Translations under genes and position numbers: made by a program
In this document: positions 10,586-21,476 of the stretch, in pieces
Layout of the letters: each line of letters begins with the position of its first letter
How positions within the stretch are numbered: the stretch's first letter is position 1
The notes under the pieces: model-generated
The model's database searches: none
Told to the model about the DNA's origin: nothing
What the model saw: the letters and a program-made list of their open reading frames with translations, nothing else
Assembly: GCA_951802425.1 (NCBI GenBank)
Contig: OX637799.1
Coordinates: forward strand, 868,001 to 932,000
Source: Clavaria fumosa
Taxonomy: Eukaryota; Basidiomycota; Agaricomycetes; Agaricales; Clavariaceae
Length of the DNA: 64,000 nt
Reading direction: 5' to 3'

Positions 10586-13076
10586 TGTCTTCAAAGGGAG
10601 GGGAAGAGAGTTAGGATGTGAGGCAGCGGGGATGTCGATAAGGATTTGACGGGCGATGAAGCTGAATGGGATTTGTAAAAATAGGGAAGAGGCAAAAGCA
10701 ACATCCAGGAAATGAGGTGCGCCGGTAGACGACTGATCAGCGGCTGGACGAGTGATGCTCAGGAACAGTTCAAAGGCTGAGCAATTTGAGACTGTGGATC
10801 ATGCGCTTTGAAAGAGAAACGGCGACAACGACGAGGAGGAAAGGGAATAAAACACGAAGAACGCTGTGTCCGCTTGTCGTGGGCGCAAGGGAATCGTGAC
10901 CTTGTCACAAAAGTTGTCACATGGGCCATATACCCCCTGGCACTCTAAATATTTATTATTTCATTATTCCCTTCAAGCTTACACACATTGTACCTACACA
11001 GGCGGTGTCCAAAGACCGAGTTGACCTTTTACCATCAAATGTGTGCACCAGTGCATTTTGTTATTTTATCAAAAGAAATCCGTGGTTGTTTGATGCGCTG
11101 ATGTAAAAATGGTGAGTTGTTTCGTTGCTTAGGGTGTCCAGGGGTCTCAACTCTTCCATACATTGTGCAATGTGCTCGCTGTGTGGGAGGTTCCGGGGGG
11201 TGGGTGTGTAGTGTGTGGTGTGTGGTGTATGGTGTGCGGACGGAGTGAAGGCTCCACTAACCTATCATCATCCCCATCCGTATAATGCACCCTTCTTCTT
11301 TCTGAAGTGGCAAACTCTGAGATCTCAATGTTTTAGTCCTCCCGCTCCGTATTAGCAGCCGCCCGCTCGCTTCACACGCTGGCAACCATTGTTTGATTCT
11401 TCCGAGAGCAACCACACATTACATTACGGCGTTTTCAGTAAAAACTCTCTCACGTCCTCGCCATTTCACGATCATGTGTACCCCAAATCTTCCTTCCTCC
11501 CGCTCTAGCACCGTGGCCTTGGTGTCGAACAAGTCTGGAGCTCAAAAGCGCTTCGTCTGCGTGTGTCGAATGACGTATGAGAAGATCTGACCCCAAAGCT
11601 GTGGGGTTAGCGCCTCTGGTTTGATGGGTGTCGTATGATGGGTAGTTGGATTACCGCACACTCCTTTGGCAACGCGGGTACGGTCGCAGGGTAGTTCAGT
11701 CCAGGGTCAAGGATACGCTTGCCGTTTGCCACCGGTGTGAGACAGGTTGGCGACCAGGGGTACAATAACATAAGAGGGAGCTCTTCGTTCCACACATCAT
11801 TCAGCCTTGCATATTCGTGAGCGCTGGTGAAGCAGAGAACACGCGCCCATCGCACAGGAAATGAAATTGATTGGTTCTCCCGCGGGTCAAAGCAAGTACG
11901 TATACGAAATTAACCTTGACCGTCACGAGTGTGCCTCACTTAGCCGGATGGAGCAAAGTCGAAGCAGAAGCCGTGGTTAGCCCCGCAGCTGCAGGCTTAG
12001 CTCCGCGGCGACCAACAGCGGGCTACGGCTACACCTCCAACATTCCCAACCCAACCGGAACTCTGCCCTTCTCCTCCATCTGTCGTAAATCGTCCCTGGG
12101 CGCCGACAAGTGACAGTGACGTCAAGGGGCCCATTCTTCGGGCTTAGACCGGCCCCTTTAAATTATTTCAATGATTATCATCACCCAAATCCAGCATAGC
12201 AGTGGCATGTTGAATGGTGTGTTGCACACGAGCAAAAGCGCTTGATACTGTCATTGACCGGGTGGCCATAGAGAGGGGGGGCGAGAGTGGCGTATGGGCG
12301 TTCCGTCGGCAACGGTCATCAACAAGGCACCTCCGCGTGGTAGCCGAAAGCTGTGTCCTCAGGTTGCCCAATTGCGAACCGAGCGCTCAACCTAAGGCAG
12401 TCGGATTCTGAAAGCCCGATTCAACTCTCCAATATTAGTCATTCACTCCCTGGAGCAAGCGTGAAGTGAAGCGCGTGAGGCATTGTCCAAGATATTGACC
12501 AGGCACAGGTCGCATGGGGTAGGCTGGTGACCGCGCCACTGATTCCTTCCGCAGTATCAGCCCCCCCGACGTTGATCTATGAGGATTTACAAATATACTT
12601 CATGTACGGGTGCTGACCGACAAGTGTCCTCAGCTGTTTTCGCTGAAGGTATCAAGAGATCAAGAAAACTGGTCTTATCATAAAATTCAATACTGTATTT
12701 GTACTCGACTCCTTTACTCCTGGTAGTCATCGCACCACAGATAAGCATGCTCAGGCCCCGTTTTGTAATTGCTGTGAGTTCTTCACAGCCAAATGTGCAA
12801 CGCCTATCGAGGACCTCGTCTACCATGATTTTTGTTTCCTTTGTAATTTGATGTGATCGCTTCCAAGGCGCGCCGCCATCACTTGCACCACAGCCACATT
12901 TTGATAGCTTGACCGGCGAAATGCATGCATGTACCTTGACCATTAAGAGTGCTCTGCCAAAGTAACAAAATTTCGGGCATTCAGTTTGCGAATAATAATA
13001 ATAATGACGTCCATGCCGCACCCAGAAAAGATGTAGCACGTGTGGCCTGTGGTAGGGGGAGTACCACCTATTAACG
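10586..13076. other. 2.5-kb region without a supportable gene
   Basis: Only short frames without motifs. A GT-rich simple run (gtgtgtagtgtgtggtgtgt and on) lies at about 11200-11240. Bases 12587-13076 sit 3' of the polymerase gene and may be its trailer. Confidence 0.5.
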
Positions 13077-14871
13077 TCAGCCTTTTCCTTTTGTCGGTGA
13101 GCTTCGGCGGCTAGCTTTGCGCCTCGCCATGACGAACGAGAAGTTCCTTTTGGTCGGCTCCACGTAATCCATACCCAACTGCGCAAAAATTTCCTCCTCA
13201 GTTGTGGCATTGATCAGCTCCCAGTGTCCTCCGTGGGGAGTGCCAGGGTCCTCATCTTCTTGCCACCTCCACAGCCCAAACTCATCCAGTTGCCACCCCA
13301 AGGCCATAGCGCGATAGCTCATGTCTACACCGAACTCCTTATCACCCGTCAGTGCAATCATCGCTGCTCCGCGCGATTTCGCGGGCAGAAGACTGTGCAC
13401 ACACAACGGAAGATGTTAAACAAACTAGCAAAAAAATCGAGACCGTTTAGAACGCACTGGATGTCCGCGATTGCAAAAGTTTCGACGTTGGTAGGCGTCC
13501 TTCGTTGAGGAAGCAGCCGTACGATGCCTTGCCACTTGTAGCCTCCTCTCCGGATGGTATCGACAATGAAATTTTGCTTTATGAGTGGTTGTACCACGTG
13601 GGAGCGCAGGCGCGACATTTTATCGACAATATAGATTGGGGTCCTGCCTCGTGTTGGCAGCTTAAATCGCTGCAGAGGCGAAGGAGCTGGAGGAAATAAG
13701 GGAACTTCCGGGTGAAAGAGAACGATGTCGATGCTTGAGGATGTATCATTCCCGCGTCGGCTGAGCCAGACGAAAGGAACTAGTTAAAGATGTATGAAAC
13801 GATATTCAAGTTACGTACTAGCCTCCAGCCAAGGTTGCGTCATATTCGGGAAGACATTTCTTGATAAATTCCTGAAAGAGCAGGTCAGGAGTGGATCTAG
13901 GCGAACGGAGACGGCTGAAAATATACAATTATGGCTTTTGAGTCCTGACGAGTCACAGGCTGCGCGAGAGACTTGTGATATTTGAACTTAATTTTTTGTG
14001 ATTTTGTCAACATGGCCTGATATTTTGGAAGTTCTAAGTCAAGGATGCTCTTGCAGCCTGCAGACACTAAAGCGTTAGCTTTGGTAGGGCTGTCAGCGGC
14101 GTCAGGACCAATTCTGATGAGTAAAGGTACTGGTGTGAACCCACCCTATCCCCGGAATGTCCCGCAAACCGACGGGTGCACGAGGTGGACGAATCTTGGG
14201 AGCCTTGGCCTTGGGAGCCTTGGCCTTGGGGGCTGGTGGAGGCGGGTCCGGAGGAGTTCTGACACCCTTGCGTGAATTGATTGTTGGAGGTTAGTCATGA
14301 CATAGCGAGGCGTCACGAACACGTACGAACTGTTCGTCCAAGTATAAAGATATTCGACTCGCGATACCGGCCCCAATCCCTTTTAACTAGGAGCAACAAA
14401 GGGTGTGAAATCGGTATCGGGGAAAAAGCAGTTGCAGCACTGACGCCTTTGAGTTGCTTCATGGATTGTATTGGTTCCCCGATCTGCTGAATCGTGTCGA
14501 TTGCGGTTTGAAAAGCCCGTATCTTGTATTGATTTCGAACGAAAGAAGGCTGCTGCTGCTCGGCTTCGCGGTCTAGGCGGGACCCTGAGCAACAAAAAAA
14601 AAGACGGACAGAAAGAGCAGCATAACGCGTACGAGAAGCCAGCATTTCTACGATGCCCCGGTTTACTCCTTGTTCGTTACTGTCTGAGACATACATCCTG
14701 AGATGGCCATGGTTTGAGAGTGTCCTCTGAATCAGACGAAGGCTTGAAACCGTCCGAGCCAGCATTTGCTGGGCGTGGATGCGCACTAACCAGCTCACCA
14801 GGTACCATATCGTCCGCCACGGTCAGGTCAGGGCCGCTTTGCGCGTGACTCCCAGAGCATTCGACGTGCAC
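13077..14871 (-). CDS. family X DNA polymerase (Pol beta/lambda/Pol4-like), altered active site
   Basis: Family X polymerases fill short gaps in base-excision repair and end joining. Exons defined with confidence are 13392-13077 (thumb), 13760-13458 (palm), 13871-13819 and 14113-13927. Further exons lie upstream to about 14871, where the start is uncertain. Domains in order: an 8-kDa-type region (FVRNQYKIRAFQTAIDTI), a helix-hairpin-helix (KGIGAGIASRI), a Pro/Lys linker with repeated AKAPK, a second GIGP hairpin, then palm GGYRRGNDTSSSIDIV, FAIADIHLLP and thumb ALTGDKEF. Aligned with Pol beta, the palm DMD motif reads SID, so the first catalytic Asp is Ser; the second Asp and the third (ADI) remain. 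The position matching lyase Lys72 is Arg. It is probably catalytically weak, or a structural or decaying copy. Confidence 0.75.
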
Positions 14872-15063
14872 GCCAGAACAGATATATATAACCTTGTAGT
14901 TGAATCTGAATCTCGGAATGTGGTGGGGCGCCGTTCTCGCTTCATTTATACGCTGAAATCGTCATCTCTGCAACCGCCCATGAGTGCCAGCCTAAGCTTA
15001 TTATTCCTTCCGCGCAGCGCAATTGTGGCTCTCCCTCGGAATCGCGCGTTTCACCCTGCATCC
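14872..15063. promoter_or_regulatory. shared divergent promoter region (polymerase / QNG1)
   Basis: About 190 bp separate the likely starts of two head-to-head genes. A TATA-like run (gatatatataacc) lies at 14880-14892. The spacing suggests a shared promoter; no factor site is claimed. Confidence 0.35.
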
Positions 15064-16570
15064 ATGACTCGACTACTGTCGCAGCTTGTCCTCGACGAGA
15101 AGAAAGATCATCCGGACGTTGCAGACGTTGCAGATGACATTAATCCGGTCAAAAGTACATCAGAGTATGCATATAGGGTGTGTTTGATTTCTTGTGCCAA
15201 CTTGCGACGCGTGTTATGTGCGATGTCTAACAATAGCCCTCACCTGCAGAGGACAAATGTAGTCCAGATCAACGATGAAGGCGTTCGCAGCGCTGCACCA
15301 TTCGTAATTCCAAATTTCTCCACTGTTCTTTTTGCCTCTGCGTCGCACTAATTCAACGTTACCCAAAGATTCATCGCAGGATCATCTCTGACTCATACAC
15401 GCCTCGGACTTGGCGAACCCATCCTTTACACATCTGTCCACCAGAACCTTTTGATCTTGACCATCCTCTCACGAAAACATGTCTGGATTGGATCTTTTTG
15501 ATTTCTTCTCTGAATTTCAGCTTCTGGTCGGAGCGAGAAGGCCTGCCTGACCAGTATGGCGTTGAATGGCGTCTAGGGTGGAATTCTTGCGACAAGGTGG
15601 TCCACACCGGATATTGGAGTCTCGTCGCTGCTCTTAACCGAGGTGATTGACTTGTTCTGCCGCGTCTATCGCACACTCACGTGGTGACCGTTCCAGCTTT
15701 AGAGGAAGATATTCCAATCGTTGATCCGAACTTCTATTCGTCCGAAGTATTATGCCCTGACTCTCTGATTGAGCACATCTTTAGGCCGGAGAGCCGTTGC
15801 AGTGAGACGATACCCCTTCTCTTAGAGCGCATACCCATTATGCGAGAGGTTGGGTTCATTTTATGCGCTGTACGAGAACCCTATAATTGCAAGAACCGCT
15901 TCACAATCTCTTTGATCAGAATTTCGGGGGTTCCTTTCACGGATTTATTCGAGCCTTTCACGAAAAACACAACGGGGAGGGTTCAGCTCTACAGCTGGTG
16001 CGAATGGTGACCGAAACGTTTCCTTCCTTTCGGGACGAAACGTGCTTTGAAGGTCGGAGAGGTTAGTCTCTGCCCGTCACACTCTACCACTCTTCGGTTC
16101 ATCAACACGAGCTGACCGACGACTGCACAGTCTACCTATGGAAGCGCGCACAAATCCTCGTCGCCGAGCTTTGGGCCGCCTTCTACCCACCGGCACCCCT
16201 GTGTCACCCGCTATTCCCTTCCAGCACCATCGAGGACCTCACCATGTTCGCGGACTACCGTGTCCCACAGATCTTGCATCACCTTCGCATCCTCACCTAC
16301 CCGCCTTCCCTCATGCAGAAGCTACGTGAGGGCCTCAACATAGACGCTGAAGGAAGGGAAGAACTCAGTATCAGAGCAGCCAGTATCGTCGCTGTGGAGA
16401 GAGTCAGAGAGGAGATCGCGAAACTGGGCGGTGTGGGCATCCCCAGCGTACTTATCGATTTTTATTTGTGGGATTTGGCAAAGCGCATAGAGAGTGGAGA
16501 TGAGAAGATAGAAGGCATTGAGACTGCAGAACTTGTCCCTGCGCACCGGACGCGGTGCACATGGTATTAG
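15064..16570 (+). CDS. QNG1: queuosine salvage protein (queuosine 5'-phosphate N-glycosylase)
   Basis: Releases queuine base from queuosine-5'-phosphate so that it can be put into the wobble position of GUN-anticodon tRNAs; eukaryotes cannot make queuine and rely on uptake and salvage. Exons 15064-15177, 15250-15303, 15369-15642, 15697-15869, 15920-16061 and 16131-16570 give 398 aa in one frame (introns 50-72 nt). Family landmarks, in order: VVQINDEGVRSAA, CLDWIFLISSLNFSFW, HTGYWSLVAALNRA, NFGGSFHGFIRAFH, TFPSFRDE, MFADYRVPQILHHL, and a C terminus SVLIDFYLWDLAKR...HRTRCTWY. All are typical of the DUF2419/C9orf64 family and the length is usual. An in-frame ATG at 14980 would add 28 residues; I chose 15064 by comparison with family length. 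Confidence 0.88.
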
Positions 16571-17124
16571 AGTCATAGATTTGAACCGTAGCAGCACCAG
16601 CTAAAGTTAGATAGACTGGCCAAAGCAATCGCGGGACTTGGATGTGCACTCCTTACTATGAGTCCTAACCACGAATAGGATATAAAATCACCAACAGCAG
16701 GCACTTCTCGTACCAATATAAAGCGAGGATCTTGTGGCGGTCGAGCAAGGACCAGGTTTACAAGCCTCAATGCGACTCAGATCCCTCAACGAAGGTATCT
16801 TAAGAAAAGCCTGATTCTTCATTTGCTGCAGCTATGGAACTCGCCAGACGGCTGAAAAGTCTAGCGAACACTGAGTAACCAGTACAGCGTTGCCATAACC
16901 AGTGCTTGCCTACCAGAGATATCCGTCCGTAAGAAATCACTCCTTTTTGGGGGGGCAAACGCTGGAGCCACCATAGAGTGGATATTGAGCGCCGAGCGCC
17001 AGACAGGTAGTGGTCGGGTGGCTGCGTCGCGCATTCTTCCAAGTGACGCGCTACTGTACCATCAAAGCCACTTGGCACCACTCGAGCATAGACTTGAATT
17101 TGTGCACGTAGCTCTCATGCAAAA
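16571..17124. other. intergenic region between two plus-strand genes
   Basis: No coding exon chain is seen on either strand. It holds the 3' flank of QNG1 and the promoter of the SNF5-family gene. Confidence 0.5.
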
Positions 17125-18923
17125 ATGGCGGACGACACACCGACAGGCTCTTCCGCTTTTCAAGCTGCGTTCGGGAACATGACGGACTCACAGTTGAGAG
17201 ATACGTTGTCGCAAATCTCCAATGCCGCCAACAGGCACGAGCCCCAAGCAGGAAACTCGAAGGGTCAGTCAGCCAAACTGCCCAAAGGGTGGAAACCCTG
17301 ATGTGTACCACCGCGCTGACATTGGCACGCCAGTTTATATGAAAAATCTGCTTACGTGGTCGACGTCGACGACCCCGCCGCCCAACACGAAGTCTTCTAC
17401 GCAGAGTACGCGTCAACGGCGTGCCAACCGCTCTGTCGCAGCAGCGGCCACGCCTCAACCTCTGCCAATCTATGTTGCCCCTGTGTATATGCAGCCCCGT
17501 CTGCCTGCTTTGCCAGTTCTGCCCCTCAACCCGCCTCGGGCCCCAATTCAGCCGGTGCCCCAGGCCTTGCATTCGACCTATGCATCTCGCCTACGCACTG
17601 GAGCCACTCTTCTCATGCAGCCCATCATACAAGCTAGTTCGACAACTGCCACCCGCGCTTCGCGACGAGGAGCGGTCGTCAACTATGCGGATCCTGGCTC
17701 AGGGGACGATATCCTAGATGCGGGTGCGTTAGACTCAGACGACTCAGACTTTCAAGCAAGCGGCGGGACTCGAACAGCCTTGCGGCAAGCGAGAGCCAGC
17801 AGAATGAACACAGGGATTAATATATTCCAAGCAGGGTCCGGGAAGGAATCAACCCCACAGCCCCCATCGGTCTATGCGAAAGCTGAAAAAGCCGAATTAG
17901 ATCAGAGCTATCTAGGGCAGGTGCCTCCATCAAAGTATATAAAACCAAAGCTGTTCGTTCCTACAACCCACGAGTACCCGTGCGTCCAAATCCACTCCAT
18001 TATGCCTCGCTTGAAGTTGTTCCTTTTAGGACTCCAGATGCCCTGGAATTCCAGGCTCAAAAGCCCGCTATCTTAGTCCCCATACGTGTTGAATTCGAAA
18101 CAGAGACGCACAGAATCCGTGACTGTTTCGTTTGGAATTTACACGAGACTCTCATCAAACCTGAAACTTTCGCACGTATATTTTGCCACGATCTAGACCT
18201 CCCCGCCCATCCTTGGGTAGACACAGTGGCGAACCAAATTAAAGCGCAACTCGAAGAGCACGAGGGCATTGCATCGATGGATTTGACCGTGGACGGGTAT
18301 CGACCAGCAGACGTTGACGTGCCAGTGAACGAGTGGGAGGAGGTTCCTGAGTGTCGTGTCATACTGAGTGTCAGTCTCACTGCCGCTGACCCGGCGTTTG
18401 CAATCACGTTCCTAATCTGTGCCATTAGATCGACGTCCAAATAGCCACACATCATCTTCTCGACCACATCGAGTGGGATCTGCTTTCGCCCCTCACCCCA
18501 GAAGTCTTCTCCCAGAAGCTGTGTGCCGAGCTCGGGCTGTCGGGCGAGGCGCTCCCACTCATCTCGCACGCGATCCATGAGGAGCTCATCAAGCACAAGA
18601 AAGATGCGATTGAGTGGGGTGTCATTGGCGGCGATATGCAGCCGACATCATACGACTTTGCGTCCGCGGCCGACCGGCCGCGAGACAGGTCTGGCTTGAC
18701 GCTTGTCAAGGATAAGACGGGCTTGGGGCTTGGATGGGGCAGGGCGCCTAAAGATGGGAGAGGTCCGAAACCCCTAAAGGGCGTATGGAGAGACTGGACA
18801 GAGGCGGAGGAGTTTAGGACTAGGTTTGAGGTCTTGAGTCAAGAGGAAGTGGAGAGGAGAGAGATCGAGAAGGAGCGAGCCAGCAGGTCGGAATTTCTCA
18901 AACTGTCTGGATTCGTTTCCTGA
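17125..18923 (+). CDS. SFH1: SNF5/SMARCB1-family chromatin remodelling subunit (Sfh1-like)
   Basis: Core subunit of SWI/SNF- or RSC-type ATP-dependent remodellers, acting in the nucleus. Exons 17125-17263, 17334-17979, 18030-18369 and 18429-18923 give 539 aa (introns 70, 50 and 59 nt, all in phase). The N-terminal half is Pro/Gln/Ala-rich and contains the conserved HSTYASRLRTGATLLMQP, followed by an acidic stretch. The paired SNF5 repeats follow: LVPIRVEFETETHRIRDCFVWNL...FARIFCHDL and DVQIATHHLLDHIEWDLL...FSQKLCAELGL, each with the family's Leu/Asp pattern. The C terminus (GVWRDWTEAEEFRTR then a charged helix) fits Sfh1/SNF5. Whether it serves SWI/SNF or RSC cannot be told from this sequence. 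Confidence 0.88.
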
Positions 18924-19243
18924 CCTAGTTGCTGTTTCACCAGACGGTTGCGGAGAGAAACCTCCAAATTCCAAAGCTCAACGAGGACACGAAGGAGATG
19001 ACAGGGATCGGGCATATCCTTTTCAACCTTTTGCCATATGCCATACAGTCGACTGCCGAGCAGATGAAGCTTCCTCGAATTGCATCGCTGCCGACGGTAG
19101 CAATCCAAGCACAACCTTTTAACCATAGCATTGCAAATGATTATTGGAACCATATTCGTGCAAGTCCATGAGGAACATTTATAGGCAACTATCCAGTAGG
19201 AGGACATGGAAAACTCATCACGCGCGGAGTGATGCTACAGATG

Positions 19244-20921
19244 TTAGAAGCGAATGAGATGTGCCACTTCCATGAGGGAAGTCCGATTGGATTCTGGCGC
19301 CTCCGTTGCTACTAACGTCCACGGGGCGAACACCGAAAGCTCATCATCAGGCACGTCTGCACAATCCGGTAACCAGTCGTCTGTCGTTAAGCGGATGGGC
19401 ACAGTATGTCGCAGTTGTTTGAATGGATCACGGCGAGCCGGCGAGTGCACGGAGAGGACAACAGCATCCTTGACCGACAGCCCGCAAGCTTTGAACCCGC
19501 CAATTTGAACGGCGTCATCAATGATGATGTCCCCCTGGAAGGAGATCCAATCCGGCCCATCGCCCTGATGCATGCAGATGAGGCAACAACAGTCAGGATA
19601 CCGACAACACCCACCGCGAGTTGGAATGAGCCTTCACCAATGGTGTCGGCGCGCCACATACCAGTTCTCTCGGTTTCCCTCGTAGTGTTCCTATCCGAAT
19701 TTACCTTATGTTTAGACGAAGACGTATAAGCGCAATGATCGGGGTCCCTTACACTCACCCCGTGTCAACGGCTATTTGCCTAACTACTTGAATAGAGGTA
19801 TAACGCTTCCGAGGCAGAGTAGCGTTGGAGCTGGGAGCGTATGGCAAGAAGGAAGCGAGAGAGAGAGCAGAGGAATGGAAGATAAGATGAAATGGGATCG
19901 GCTCTCTAGCACAGAAGACTCTCGATGCGGGGAGGTAAAGCTGTGACACAAAGACTAAGCTGACCTGTAAAGCGAAGTCTCTAGATTCTGAGATTCTTAC
20001 CTTTGTGAAGATACACTGTGCTGCTGGGGACTTGGCAGCAATCTTGGATTCGAACAAGCTCCATTCTGGAGTTTCCAAAACACCGAAGTGATCGGGATCC
20101 AGAGACAACGACATGCGGAGGGGCAAGGGGTCAGGTGGTCTTGTACGAGGATGATATCTGAAAGTGGTATGAACAATTCTGCCATATTTCTAATCAGCCT
20201 TGTTGGAAATTTAGGTGCCAGTGTCAAGAACACGTACGTCGTCTTGAGCGGCTTCCTAAAAACGTTGATTCTTGAAGTGTTGTTGACCTTAGTTATTACA
20301 GCTGAGACCGAGTACTCGGACCTAGCTCGGAATCCGGGAATAGAAGCCAGCTTTGCATCAAAAGTAGGAGGTAAAGGCTTCGCGCGACTCAATCAGGACA
20401 TGTCAAGCTCGGCCGAGGAACGTACTCACATAAATGTGCCCGTCAGTTTGAAAAGTTGTTCGAAGCATGAGGTTGAAGGGCAGAGAGGGTGGACAGGGTA
20501 TGAAACTCTCTTGAGACCACAATATCTTGCGTTCAGATAGTAGCCTGTAGGTGTGTGCTCCGCCCTCCGCGATTTCTTCTATATGCAACCAGCCATCAAC
20601 CTGGTACGGTTGTTCAGTAAGTATACAGCCCCACTCTGCCGACAAAACAGGTTATGTTACCTTGAGCTCCACAGAATTAATCGCCTTAAATTTCGCGACA
20701 TTGACGGTTCCTTCGACGGAGGCACCACAGCCGTACTGCGGCATGCTTGCTGCCTCGTCCTGGTCGAAAAGACAAAGCGTGAGATCCTTTCTTTTGGATT
20801 GCTTCACCCAAATTCCGATTGGCTGAAAGGCAAAGGACTGGTCTAACGCCATGCATCGCTCGACTGAGTGGGGCGACGGAAGGAAAGAGGGCCCTTGAAC
20901 CAGGGTGCCTCGGCAAACCAA
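19244..20921 (-). CDS. arrestin-like (N-type) domain protein
   Basis: Fungal alpha-arrestins link ubiquitin ligases to membrane transporters for endocytosis. The reading joins at least seven short exons: YGCGASVEGTVNVAKFKAINSVELK, then GWLHIEEIAEGG, PCPPSLPFNLMLRTTFQTDGHIY, PLPPTFDAKLASIPGFRARSEYSVSAVITK, TFRYHPRTRPPDPLPLRMSL, LYLPASRVFCAREPIPFHL and, last, DWISFQGDIIIDD...GLSVKDAVVLSV. This LPF...DG.xYPLPP followed by a YSV core is characteristic of the basidiomycete arrestin-like family. Clear introns include 62 nt (GTAACA..CCAG), 52 nt after HIY, and one of only 36 nt (GTAAGA..ACAG, near 19965-20000). The first exon and start codon are not resolved and may lie upstream of 20921. PY motifs were not found. 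Confidence 0.65.
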
Positions 20922-21476
20922 CGAGGGCTATCGAAGCAAGCTTAACGGAATTCGATATGAGCCAAATTTCATGATGCCCGCAGATGCGGAATTTGCCTCT
21001 GTGCGAAGTCCGGAGAGAATTCGAATATGGCAGCCATGGCGGACTTAAATGGTCTCTGCGCAAACCTTGTAAGTCCTTCGGTGAAGTAACCAGCTCACTC
21101 AGCTGGTTATTCCGTTTCATTAGGACAAATGCTCGGGGGAGCAGGTCGCTCGTGATCGAGAGTCACGTGAGTAGACGCGTATCAGCACACACGGGATGAC
21201 AATAGTTCATGCAGGTCGAAGGGAGGAATAATGTTGAGGCGTTTCCTCACTGAACCTCCAGGCCATGCCGCGACACGCCGTCGTCCGTCTCGGATAGCGT
21301 GCGACGACGGGCATCATAATGCAGAGCTATTCACATGAATAGAGATACAACTGCTAGTGGTGGATTCGCTATGCCGCCGGAACAGCCCGCCGCTGGGGCA
21401 ATGAGAAGTACGACGAATCGGCTACTCTAAGACCCCCTCCGATTTAAGCCGTCTGGCATGAAGCCACTGAAACTTG
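20922..21476. other. intergenic region, possibly holding a first exon
   Basis: Between two minus-strand genes. It may contain the unresolved first exon of the arrestin-like gene. Short inverted repeats (cgccgtcgtc / gacgacgg) lie near 21276-21310. No other feature is supported. Confidence 0.4.

Noticed and set aside
11607..12411. Short frames as a gene on either strand
   Set aside because: No exon chain, no motif and no splice-consistent joining.
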